This document shows, in pieces, positions 38,659-51,500 of a DNA stretch of 64,000 bases. Below the pieces are notes generated by a model. That model saw only the letters and a list, made by a program, of their open reading frames with translations. It searched no databases and had not been told where the DNA came from. This DNA is from Maylandia zebra (taxonomy: Eukaryota; Chordata; Actinopteri; Cichliformes; Cichlidae). Location of the stretch: the NCBI RefSeq assembly GCF_041146795.1, contig NC_135188.1, positions 3,830,419 to 3,894,418 of the forward strand. Direction: 5' to 3'. The first letter of the stretch is position 1, and every line of letters starts with the position of its first letter. The translations under genes and the position numbers were made by a program.

Positions 38659-38906
38659 ACAAGCCATACAAATACCGCTCGGTATTCTTATAAATTAGGA
38701 AATTGACTGTTTGTTTGTTTTTTAAGAAATCTGGACTGTCACTGAGCTGATGGCCACGAGTTACATTAAGATGTGAATTACTTTTATATTACTACCAATA
38801 TTTTGTGTTGATGTTTCCCTTGAGTATTTTTTTACAAGAACTGTACAGAAATTCAAAGGTGTAACTGTTTACTCATTCTTATAAATTCAAATTTTGGAAT
38901 CATTTT

Positions 38907-38912
38907 AATAAA
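38907..38912 (+). terminator. sac3d1: sac3d1 polyA signal
   Basis: AATAAA about 250 bp after the sac3d1 stop, immediately before a Tc1-like transposon fossil. Confidence 0.7.
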
Positions 38913-38929
38913 TTTGGTTACAGTCGAAA

Positions 38930-40025
38930 TACAATGGTGGTCAGAAGTTTACATACATCATGGATTTGATTGTCGTGGTAATTTTGAGCTTTTTAATGAT
39001 TTCTTTCTTTAATGGCTGGAATGACTGTAAAGTGTACGTCTTTAAAGGCTTTTTCTTTAAAAACAAAATGAATTTATTTAGGATTTTCTGTAATCCACAC
39101 AGGCTCGTGCACTCACTTCATTTGTTAGTAAGTGGTGCTGAAGGTTCTACAGTGTCTTCTACCTTGACAAGACTTATTAACTTATGGTGATCATCATCAA
39201 CTGAAACTGGTAGTTTCTTTGCCAGTTTAAAAAACAAAAGGATTTGTCAGCACTCGTTGGACTGACCAGTAGTCGGCACAATGTTAAAAGTCCAAGGAAC
39301 TTGGTGTAGATCTAAGAAGGAGAATTGTAGATTTGGGATAGTATCTTGGGGTCATTTCTAAACAACTGCATTCTAAGATCACCAGTTCAAGCAATTGTAC
39401 GCAAGTACTAGTTATTCAGTTATTCACTGTCACCCAGACGTTCACCCTCAGATGAGAGGAACTTGATTACGACGTTCAGGAACCACAAAAGCTCAAGCCT
39501 GCCATGAACTGAAAAATGCTGGTTATCCAGCATCACTGTATACAGTGAAGTGGGCTTTACATCAACATGGACTGAGAGTGTGTGACCAAAAGGCCCTGCT
39601 CCAAAATTGACACCTTCCAGTCCAACTGAAATTTGCAGCTGCCCACATGGACGAGCCTGTTTTGGTGCCAGTGGTAGTGGTGCATTGCGCAGTGGACGGA
39701 ATAATGAAGCGTGACTATCTCCAAATTCTTCAACCTTACCACAAAAATCAACAGTTAAACGGTTGAAACATGAACACAGCTGGGTGATCCAACAGGACAA
39801 TGATCCCGAACAGATCAAAATTTATTTGAAAACGAATAAAGAAGGCTAACATTAAGCTTCTGGAAGCTAGGATACGCTTAAACGCCTTACCAGGAAACCA
39901 ATTTAAATGAACTTTACTAAAAACATGTATACTGTACAATCATTCCACCCTGGACAAACAGCAGTTCGAAAAAGTAAATAAAAGACCAAAATAACCATGA
40001 CATTCATGAGTGTATGTAGACTTCA
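38930..40025 (+). mobile_element. Tc1-like transposon fossil between sac3d1 and cpamd8
   Basis: The left end has TGGTCAGAAGTTTACATACA. The right end near 40010-40025, complemented, reads AAGTCTACATACACTCA. The interior shows broken Tc1 transposase: helix-turn-helix remnants around 39250-39420, LKFAAAHMDEPVL near 39628, and the DDE-region remnant WVIQQDNDPEQ near 39782. Several frameshifts and stops break it. Its left end follows directly on the sac3d1 polyA signal. Confidence 0.8.
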
Positions 40026-40046
40026 CGACTGCATCTAAACCTAAGT

Positions 40047-40061
40047 GCCACTAGAGGGCAG
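40047..40061 (+). promoter_or_regulatory. CTCF-like motif upstream of cpamd8
   Basis: GCCACTAGAGGGCAG matches the CTCF core CCASYAGRKGGCRS at every core position. It lies between a Tc1 fossil and the cpamd8 leader, about 800 bp before its start codon. A boundary role is inferred. Confidence 0.5.
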
Positions 40062-40850
40062 CAGATATCTTATCAGGGCATCAATGAACTCCAAAAGTGC
40101 AAATTTAAGTGAGTAAAACTGTTATAATCATGCCTTCAGTAATTGAATTGTGTCATTCACACCGCTTGGCATTTCTGTTGTGTTTCATAACAAAACAGAG
40201 TAGCTGCAGATTTGATATATTCTGACTTTTTGGCTGAGCTAAAAACGTGCAGATAGTTTTTAGTGGCTAAAAGGACACGTTGCTACTGTTTCTTAAGCTG
40301 GTCTCATTCATGCTCTCTGCAGAGAAGAGAAGGTATCAAAGCGAAAGAAGCGCCGTCTGAAGCCTCTCAACGCGATGCTGTAGGAGCGGAAAAAAAGACC
40401 ATCCGACTTGAGATCACCAGGAACAACCGGGACAGCGAGAGCTGCGCGGATTTTAGATGTCAAACAAATCGTAACGGTGACATTTCTCCGCGCTGAAGTG
40501 GGAGGACACTTACAAATTGTAATGCTGAAATATGAGAGAGCGAAGCCGGGGCGGGTGAAGGCACATGGGTGAGGACTGCTCGTATACTCCGGGCTCTAAA
40601 AGACGAAAAAAAAAAAAGGCACGATTTGCTTGGACCTGGATTTGGCGAAGACAGATGAATTCATTAAGTTGATCTTTGGTTCTCAACGGAGCTCTGCACA
40701 CCTTTCTCTCCTACCGATCTCAATGGATAAATAGATAGACCGTGAGGGCTGGGATTAAATTTCATTTAACATTTAATCAGGGCTTTCAGAGCCAGTCTCA
40801 TTCAGACGGTAAAGACTGTATCCTGAAGTATCCTGGGCTCTGGAGCCAAA

Positions 40851-40936
40851 ATGTTACGGTTGTCTCTGACAGCTTTGAGGCTTTCGTGGATTTTGTACAT
40901 CTGCACCGTGAGCACAAGTTCTCCACAAGAAAGACA
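40851..40936 (+). CDS. cpamd8: cpamd8 exon 1, signal peptide
   Basis: Encodes [20 protein letters not shown] followed by STSSPQER. It has a hydrophobic core with small residues before a plausible cleavage site near residue 22, as expected for secretion. The donor GTAAGT is strong. The exon ends in phase 2 and joins exon 2, about 2 kb downstream, to give [10 protein letters not shown], the conserved CPAMD8 mature start. Confidence 0.85.
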
Positions 40937-42505
40937 GTAAGTAGCCTGTGTTACATGTGGTGTCTTTGAGCTGCTGTGTGCTCTACTACAAGCATTTCCC
41001 GGTGCTTTAAGTATGGATAGACTGTGATTGTTCATTGAAAAACTTTTAAAAATTATCTTTAAAAATAGTTTTATTTAAACTGAGTGCATTTCATTGTACG
41101 GATCAGTCAGATTAAAACCTTTTTGTGAATAAGCCACAATTTAATGTTATTACTGTCCCAACCACACTGCCACTAATGTATTGTTGTCATACTTTCATTA
41201 ATTGTGTTACTAACCTGTGAGGTTGTCACACAGAGTGATGCATTAGGTCAATGATAGCCCATAACTTGCCAAATATGAATAGATGCACTCCTGTGTGTCT
41301 TTCATTGTTGTTTTGTTTAACCCAGACCCAGGACGGATTCTATCAGTCAGGTGCTTGAGGGGTTAATTGTGACCTTGGGAGATAACAGACCAACTAGTTG
41401 TAGCCAGGGGCGTAATTTCCAGGGGGGTTAGGGGGGTTATGACCCCCCCCCCCCTCCCCCCAATAATCAGACCCAACCAATATACCCCCCCCCCCCCTCC
41501 TCCCCCCAATAAAATTATGAATTATCTTGCATAAATAGGATGTTGATTTTCTTTACTCATTTCAGGTATTACCAGCAAAATAGTTGCATGTCTAATCATC
41601 TGGGAATTTACCCAGATTTATTTATTTAGACAGAGATCAGCACAAAGTTACGCCGATGGTTGTAGCAATTCTTCCAGGAAGAGAGGAGGGGTTACTATCA
41701 AACTCAAGCTAAAGCAGATCTTTTTGTGAAGCTTTAAACAAGTTAGCTTAGAAGTTTAAGCAATGAGCAAAACATGAAACCATGTGACTCTTAAAAGCTT
41801 CACCTACACATGAGAGCAGGCTCTTAACTCCCACAGGACAAAAGTTGAGCAAAAACAATTAGAACTTGAGTAAATGGAGCCATGTGACTGAAATAAGCAC
41901 GGTCTCCACCACCTGATCCCAGCTCATCCAAGAGCTGGTTAAACTCACTGTAGATCAAACGCACAGAGTCAATTTCCTCTTATTATCCTCATTCTCCCGA
42001 AAGCCTTATTTTCCAGGGGATTTTCTCATGACTTTTTCTCTCTCTCAGGAACTGCAGTTGCCTCTAGCTGTAATGCCATTGTGCTGTAATGCCAACCACC
42101 TGATCCTTCTCTCATGCATGCAACTGGGCTTGTGCTCAAGGATTTGCTCACCTCTAATTTGTGTGATCTTCAGTTAAGTTGTTAAGGGGTGAGTTGGCCC
42201 AGTCGAAAAAAGCTGCAAGGCTGGGGTGAGCAAGCAATGAGTTAGACTAACAGGAAGATATTTACACTTGCGTTACTGTATCAGCCTCGGTCATCACATG
42301 GTCAAAAATAATTAAACTGACTGAGTCTCAAACACAGCTCAACATTTGGTGGACACTTCAGTGAACTTGCTCCACACACTCTGGTGATTGAGTCATACTG
42401 GAGCATGCTAACAAGAGCACCTATTATTCTACCTTTGTTACCTGAGAGAAGTAGCCCCTTTGTGCCAGAAGGCATGTTCTTTCAAAATAAAACTTAAATT
42501 GAACC

Positions 42506-42563
<58 letters not shown>

Positions 42564-45500
42564 AGACTCTTAATAAGCATCAAAGAATGACCTTTGCTCT
42601 GTGACCTCAGTGACAGGTCCCCTTCCCTCAATTAAATGTCAGAGTGACTGTGAGGAATCTCAGCCACTATTTTTCCAAACAGATGTCGAGGTTCTGTCAG
42701 AGGGTGCCGGACCACCCAAAGAAAACATTAAAGCAACAAGCTCAGTGGTCGTCAGGCACTGCATCCCTGGTGAAAACTGCAATTAACCTTGTGCGTGCAT
42801 GGAAGTGAAAAAGATGAAGCGAGACAGAAAAAAATGTGTATTTACACCTGGTCTCCAATCTCCTTTTGCCTCCCTTGCCATCACCTGTATTCTCCCCCTA
42901 CTGTCATCTCACCTCACTTTACCCCCTTGCTCCCTCCTTCCTTTAAACTCTTTCCCTCTCTCTGCCCTCCTGCTCTTCTCTCAGGGGTTACTTGGTCGCT
43001 GCACCCTCTGTCTTTCGAGCAGGCGTCGAGGAGAGCGTGAGCGTAACCATCTTTAACGCGAAAGCAGAAACCCGCGTCCAGGTGCAGCTGTCGGTGAAGG
43101 GACAGACGGTTGCCCACAGCCATGGCTCAGTGCTCGGTGAGAACAAATTCTTTAAGCTAAAGTTACACTGGCACAGTGGGTTACGTTTGGAAACAAAGCA
43201 TGCACTGACAAGTTAGGCAAGCTAAAAGATACCCCCTTTATGTCACTGTTTTCAAAGGATGCAGGCAGGCAAAATATACACATAGATTAAAGAACACACA
43301 CACACAGACGGTGTGAGCCTCTGCTACAAGACAAGCTTTGGCTTTTATATAGATTATCTGTGACTGCAGGCATCAGTTCAGTCCAGCTCATCGGCCACTT
43401 AATGTACACACTGTGTGATTTGTTTGACAGCATAGATAGATGGTGCTGACTCTGCTTAGAGGAGACAGGTTGCAGCTGGAACAGCAACTGAACTGACTTA
43501 ACCACAGCGCTTACAGTTAAAGCATGTTAGAAGCATGCATTTTATTGATCACTTTACAGATCTGTGAGAAACTGAGGTTTAGTTTAGCTTGGTTTATTAA
43601 GATCCCTATTAGCTGTAGCAGCACAGCAGCTATTCTTCCTGGGGTCACAGATCTCTACACTTTGACTGTAACTGATTACTCAAAGCCGTACAGCATCTTA
43701 ACAAAAACAAAACGAACCACACATGCAAACAATCAAACAGCTCCTCACAACACAAATGGTGTTCCGCATCAAGCTAGGCACTGATGACATACTATTCGTA
43801 CGTGCACACTAGTTCTGCTACATTGGCAATGAATTCTATTCCATAACAGACCAATAGAAAACTGCTCTACTGATTGAACTGGTTCTTGCTGTGAGTTATA
43901 AAATCTCTCTGTGGCGTGTTTGGTAGAATAATTTGTCATTCATTTTCAAACAAAATCATTGGAGTGTTTGTAACAAAAGCATGAGGCATTTGTGCATTGT
44001 TACAATGTTTGTTCTGTACACACAACAAAGGACAGCATGTGCTGCTCTGTTTTCTACCACTTGCTACTTCTTAATCTACTTCTTTGTGCCACGTAATGTT
44101 GGGCAATAATCAAGATGAGACAATATCAAAGTCTGGACAAATTGTTTCATTGGCTTTGGTTTCAAAAACTTTGCACATCCTTTAACTACAGAAATCCAGT
44201 TTTTCCCCATTTTAGCGAATAGCTTATTAATGTGTTGAGTCTCAGGGACTTGATCATCAAGCACATCGTTAATAGAAACCTCTAAAAGAGTGGTTGTAAC
44301 CCAACAAAACCCATTCAAAGTCAATTTATTCCTCTATCTATTTGCACTTAAATCTGAGGTGCAGTCAGTGGTCTAATCGAGTGTGTATGGCAGAGCCTGT
44401 GGGGGGAAAAAATCTTACTTTAAATCTCACTTTTTCTCCTTTTAGACAAAGGCGCCATCAAACTAAAGGTGAGTCGAACTTTGTGTGCCACTAAGTGCGC
44501 TTTTATTTTCTCAGCAGCGGTGACAGCTGCACAGTAGTGAGAGCCCCCTGTCCGCTGTGTGCACATTCCTCAAGCAACATGCAAATCAACACTAACATTA
44601 TTTGTAATGCAACATCTGTCTCTGCTCATTCATTGGGAATAAGGTAACAGCCTCGATATAATATGCAACAGCTGTTGACGTGCATGTATGGTCCGCCGCC
44701 CCCGAAGGCTGGAATAGATCAATCTAGTATGCACGACTTTTAGAGATTCTTTGCCTCTGTCTCTCTCTCTCCCTTCCCTTCTCATAACCTCTACCCTCAT
44801 TCTCGTAAAATACTGTCGCGTGAAGCGTACTCTGTTGGAGGCTGACGTCTTCTCTGCTTTTTTTTTTTTTTTTTTAAATCTGTTTTTGTTATTCTGGAGC
44901 TTTTGTTCTCTAGAAAATGAAATTGAATAAATCACGGCAAATAATTCAGCCTCGAGTAAACACTTCAGTCCTAATTTACGTTTTCAGTTCCCGCTGACTT
45001 TGCTTTTGTATGCGTTTATGGATGTGTGTATACGCCACCAGGTTCCCTCGGGGCTGAGAGGCCAGGCCCACCTGAAGGTCTGGGGGAACCGTCACCTCGC
45101 GGAAGGAGGTTACATTTTCCACAACTACACCACCGTCACCGTGGAGAGCAAGGGCACAGCTGTGTTCATCCAGACTGACAAACCCATCTACAAACCCAAA
45201 CATAAAGGTTCCCTCATAGTGCACCTGGTAGTTAATCAGTTAATCACAGAGTAATGCCAGTTAGTGGAAATAAGTCAGGGGATGCAGGCATGTTGATGCT
45301 GCATTTGAGCTGTACAAATGTTGTAGACATAGCTGCTGATTGCATAATTAAGGATTTCAACCCATCAAATGACTTCAGACAGCTGGGGTTGTTTTCTTTA
45401 GAAGTATCAAGATTTTCATGTGCGTGCAGATTTTTCTGATTAGAAACACGAAAGACTTATTTTAAGATTATTGCATTTCTTTTTTTGTCTTTAGTTCTCA

Positions 45501-48500
45501 TCAACGTTTACACAGTTGACCCTGACTTGAGGCCAGTAAACGAGAAGGTAATTCCGAATTGATCTCATATTCAGACAAATATTAAAGCAATTTGTCGTGC
45601 TTCTTCAGCAGATTCACAATAAACAGTAAACCCATTGAATGATAATCTTTAATAAAAATGGGTTGGGTTATTAGCAAAACCTGTGTTTTTACGACAGAGT
45701 TGACAGACAGACTTTGATTTATGACCGAGTGTTTACTACAGGCATACTTTTCCACCTTTTAATTGGTGGAGTTAAGAGGAGAAACTTTGCACTGTGTGCA
45801 AGAAAATGTACAGTTGCCTATTTACTGTAGCCAAGCTAGACTCATTTCTCTTGGAATGTTAGCAATGACTCCAAAAATTCTGTGCAACTGTGCACACAGA
45901 CAGCTTATTGATGTTTGCAGCTATAAAGGTACATTGCAGGTAAAAGGGCAATACTTAATTGTACAGACAGAAAATTGTTGAAATCGAAATGAATGGGATG
46001 AAGCATAGAGATAAAACACAGGATTTGTACTTTTTTTTAAGCAACTTTATTGCAACTTTTTCTTGTGTTTCTCTCTTTTGTTCTTTTTTTTTTTTGCAGA
46101 TTGAGGCATATATTTTGGTGAGTGCAGGCTGACAGGACCACCCAGGGTTGGCAGAGCCACGTCCGGGATGGGACAGTGGCAATTTTAGTTCCCAGCCTGC
46201 TTGGAGATTACAGAGCAGAAGTCAGGGCAGCTCACCTAGATAACAGGGTGCTCTTTGGACCAGTACAAGGATAAACAACATGAAAGGAACCTCTTTTCTT
46301 CTCTTCTCTTCTCTTCTCTTCTCCTTTGTCTTTTTGTATCTGTACATCTACAACACACTATAATCCCTGTATTAGCAAACCTAGCTCACATTGGATCTTC
46401 ATTCATCTTTCCAGATCTTAGGAAATATTTGGAAAACACCAAGCAAAGACTTCATGGGAAGCGAAGAAAAGCTTATACATGAGTTAACAGTAGCAACAAG
46501 CACACAGATGCATTTTTCTTCCTCAGTTATAGACTACAGTATATGTTATTTTTGGAAAGCGTTTTAAAAGTATTTTGGAAAATATATCAGAACCCAGATA
46601 TCTGGGTCAAGTTCAGTGAGGGGACTGTTCAGCAATAATAAAACTATTTATGACTTTTTCTATTGTGTGATAACAACATTCACTGAGCAACTAAACTTGT
46701 ACCGCATTTTTGTTTCGGTATGTGAAGTAAAGGAATCTTAACATTGGTTTGTGACATCCTGCTTTGATCTTCCAGGATCCACGAGGATCCAGGATGGTGC
46801 AGTGGAGAGGGCTTAATTCTGTCTGCTGTGGTGAGCCGCATCATTTGCAGTATTTTTACATCATCTTTGTGTAAGCTGCACGTTTACATTTCATTGCTAG
46901 GTTGCTCTGGGGGATTGAATTAAAACACTACTTTTCTGGACTCATAATTGAAGAACGGTGATATATGATTGCTACAGTTTGGTTAATCACTATCAAGGAC
47001 ACAGGAATTAAATGTGTTAATTAGATTTTTGCGTCCTGTAGGGGTGGTGAACATGAGCTTTCCTCTGTCTGACCAGCCTGTGTTGGGAGATTGGTTTGTC
47101 TTCGTGGAGGTGCAGGGCCACACCTATAACAAGTCGTTTGAAGTGCAGAAATATGGTGAGGACCTACACACTGTCGCACACCTGCCATTGTTTATTGAGA
47201 GCACTGTAATGAGTGTGTGTGTGTATGTTTTTTTTTAACATTGTAGGCTGTTTTAAATGCCTGTCTTTTTATTTCAAGTTGTGTTAAAAGCATATTTACT
47301 GTTTTACTCTACTAAAATGTGTGTAGTTGTCAAATAATATATTACAAATAAACAGCAAGGCTATTGATGTATAAGATATAACACAAGAAAAAGTTCAAAA
47401 AAAAAATATTGTGCTGCCTCTCTTTCAGTGGCGCCCAAATTTGAGTTGGTGATTGATCCACCGCGCTACATCCGTGATCTGAACTTATGTGAGCAGGCCA
47501 CAGTCAGGGCCAGGTAAGTCACTAAATATTCAGCGCTGTACGAAAGTGGAACAAGACTTTAACCTGGACTTGTGGAGTGTTTTCTTTGTTTCTTTGTTTA
47601 CACTAATCAGCCACAGCATAAAAACCATTGACTATGGTGAAGTCATAATCTCATTCCAGTGCAGCACTCTTCTGAGAAACGGTGGGTACTTACGTGCGGA
47701 CTTTGACACACAGCGCCTGCTAAACATTCTTGCAAAATGGGACATCTTCCCATGGTAGTAGCCTCCTCCTTTAGGGGGTGTGCTCTCATATGCCACATAT
47801 CAAAAACTGCACAGGATCAGCTTAAAGGACACATTAAAGCGCACAAAGCGTTCACCTGATCTCTAAACTTAACTACCAGCATGACAGAGCAGCCATGGGG
47901 TGCACTAGAACAACCCTGGTCCACAGAGCCCACTGCCATTGTCCCGGTGCTATACATCACATGAAATCCCAGCAGGTATTGTTTCCATGCCCCCACAAGT
48001 CAGAGCAGTTTTGAAAGAATGAAGGGAACTTACTCAGTGGTAAGCAGTGTTGGTCAAGTTACTTGAAAAAAGTAATCAGTAACTAATTACTGATTACTTC
48101 CCCCAAAAAGTAATCCCGTTACTTTACTGATTACTTATTTTCAAAAGTAATTAATTACTTAGTTACTTTTTAAAAAAACGATTTACAACCTGAAGAGGTG
48201 ATAAAGCAATAGATCTCTCAGCCCAATTCTACTTTTTCTGCATAATCCATCATACAAAATGTAATCAAATGGAAAAGTCTCTTTTTTTTTAAACTTGTTT
48301 TATCAGTTTTGATCTTTTAACTTTATGCATCAAGCAAAAATTAAATTATATGCACCATTCTCTGACTGGAAGAAATTAGTTTAACATTTAAACCTATTTT
48401 CTGCACATTCCAGCACATAAAATAAAAATATTTTTTGTGTTTACACTCAGTCTTTCAAATAGATGCAAGTAAAACACAGCAGAAAATAAATAAAATCAAA

Positions 48501-51500
48501 GACTAGCGGTCCTGTTGCTCTATTTTCACCTGTAAAGCAGGAGCAGGGTAGGCGGAGGTTTGCCCTGGTGCAGGTGTGCCGCAGCGGTCAGGTGAAGAAT
48601 CCGCGAGTTTCTCTGTGAGTTTCCCATTACGTCGTTGCGCACTCGGTGCTTGTTTAGGGTTTTTTTTCGGTGTAAAAAGAAGTTTTCTTCCCACGCACAG
48701 CGGACACTAATGTTTTTGTCACTTTTTATGGAATCAATTTCAAAGTAAGGTCAGTACTTCCACGCTTCAAACGCTGCACGCTCATACTCTCTCTGCACTC
48801 GATATATGATCCATTGTTGATCTGCACACAGCTGTTGTCACAAACGTCGCACTCGCTTACGTCACTGTCATGAGACATTCTCGCAAAAAAATCATGGTTT
48901 TAGTAACGCAGTAACGCAGCGTTCCTACGGGAAAGTAACGGTAATCTAATTACCGTTTTTGCAATAGTAATCCCTTACTTTACTCGTTACTTGAAAAAAG
49001 TAATCAGATTACATGTCCATCTCTGATAATAGGTTATAAATGTTTTTTATTATTGTAATGTTTATTTACAATACAACAAAAAAGAACATCAATTTTACAC
49101 TCTGGCATGTCACTCTTATGCAGATATACCTTTGGGAAACCCGTAACTGGGAAGTTGACAGTAAATATGACGGTGAATGGGGTCGGCTACTACCGCCATG
49201 AGATGGGCCATCCTGTCATAAAAACTATGGAGGTTAGTTTATTTAATCCCTATTCTACATGCTTTGTGAATGTATTAGAGACTTCCAAGCTGATATGGAA
49301 ACAGGGTTGTTGATTGATTGTTGTTTTGTCTTCAGAGTTCCTTCAAAGTGCTACTGTTTTATGCATACACTGTAAATCATTGTTATTATCTAAGAGGTTA
49401 AGCTCCAAACCCTGACACCAAAATTATACATGTCCTGCTGTACCTGATTACATCTTTTCTGCTGTCAGATCAAAGGCTCTGCAAATTTCAGTCTGTGCGT
49501 CAAAGACATGATGCCCTTGGATGTGGCTGATCACTTCAGAGGGACTGTTAGCATTTGGGCTTCTGTGACCAGTGTAGATGGAAGCAAGCAAGCCACATTT
49601 GATGATTCCACACCAGTCCATAAACAGCTCATTGACATCAAGTACTCTAAGGATACACGCAAACAGTTCAAGCCTGGTCTGCCTTACAAAGGGAAGGTGA
49701 GAGCCCACAAAAAAGTTATTGGCACCGTGGGGAAAAAAAGAGAAGAGAAATACGAATCAGCTTGGATCTTCATCTCACTGGGATTTGCTTTGAGAAGAGC
49801 TCAGAGTATATTTATTTGTTGTGCTTTTTAAATAAAGTATGACTTTAACTGCTAGTCAGTTAGATGCTAAAGCTAAATTAAGCCTGTATGCAGCCATGTA
49901 CATTACTGATTCACAAATGAGTCTGCATTTGCACACTCAGTCGTTTTCCCTCTGCTTTGTAGATCGAGGTCACCTATCCTGATGGGAGCCCTGCTGAAGG
50001 GGTAAAGGTGCGCGTTAAAGCAGAGCTGACCCCGAAGGACAACGTCTATACCAGCGAGCTAATCTCCAAGGACGGTCAGGCCACCTTTGAGATCCCTTCC
50101 ATCCCGGCAGCTGCTCAGTATGTCTGGCTTGAGGTCAGAACTTCCTATTGTCACGTAATATAAACAGAGTGATGCAAGAAGTAATTTGAAGCTAATCTTA
50201 ATTGCATTTTCTTGACAAAGACCAAGGTGATATCCATTGAGGACAGGACAGTTGGAAACCAGTACTTGCCCAGCTACCTTTCTATCAGTAGTTGGTACTC
50301 TCCTAGCAGGTGTCACATCCAGATCCAAAGTCCCAGCACCCCGCTCAAGGTAGGTGTGACCTTTTTCGGTGGTATGAGTTTCTTGCTTAACTTTGGATGA
50401 TTTAAACATGTTTCAAAACATCAGATTGTGAAGTATATTTATATCTGTCTGCATGTATAGGTTGGACAAGAGGCAGAAGTGGCTCTCAAATCCACTTGTC
50501 CCTGTAACTTCACCCTGCATTACGAGGTAGCATCCAGGGGAAACATTGTCCTATCAGGCCAACAGGCAGCCAACCTGACAGCCTCCCACAGAGGAAAAAG
50601 GGCCACAGTCACCTTTGACAAGAACATTCACAGCACCCACCTGCCTCCTTCTGCTTCTGGTACTCATTTCTTCTTATTACAACTCTAACTTCACTGTCAT
50701 CCAGGTAATTTTAAGAGCTAAAGTTTCACAGAATAATCCTTTGATGAATCAGCTTTTTTTTTCTTTCATTGTTGTAGTGCTTGGGAAATCAGTGTCCAAG
50801 CTTCTCAATCGTAGTGGTCTTTGACATCAGAATGCCAGATAGTTTTGGAGAAAGCACTGTCACCCTGTCACTCTGCCAGATGTTGCAGGCTCTTCCTCCC
50901 AGACTGAGATGGACAGATGTGTGTCCTACCTACGTTTTCCTGTTAGTCACAGCATGGCACCACTCAGCCGTCTGCTGGTCTACTATGTGAGGGAAAACGG
51001 TGAGGGTGTCACAGACAGTCTGCAAATCCCTGTCAAGCCCGAGTTTGAGAACCAGGTTTGGAAACAGAACTATTATAACTTAATTTATCCAGAGAAAAGT
51101 ACTGCAGTTGGTACTGTTGCATATGCTTGTTACGAAAACACCAGTGTTTTTGGATATACAAAATTAAGTTTGTCTTTTCATGTTTTGTTTGGGGGTTTTT
51201 TTGCTGCTAAAATAGCGATTTATTAAAACCCGGAGAAAAGGGTGCACTCTCTGTATACACCTTGGAGCTGAGCCTAAGTATCCATGCACCAACCATTACA
51301 CCACAGTGTAATGTCTGTAAACAAACAGCTGTGTTGGCTTGGGAGAGATCCCCAGTTCCTGCCTGCATTAGGTGGAGTTAACTCCCTGAAGTATTTACAG
51401 CTCTCTGGTATGCCCTTACAACACTAAGTGTGTGTGTGTGTTGTGCGTATGTGTGCCGGAGGAGGGGGTTGTGAGGGCAGGATGAGACAGCGGCCGCACA

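Noticed and set aside
44630-44935. 101-aa minus-strand frame with a Lys-rich run
   Set aside because: Created by the poly-T at about 44860-44876; no conserved domain.
50778-50888. Possible extra cpamd8 exon after TTGTAG at 50777
   Set aside because: In the required phase it meets a stop (TGA) within 16 codons. The acceptor at 50888 restores the conserved frame directly.
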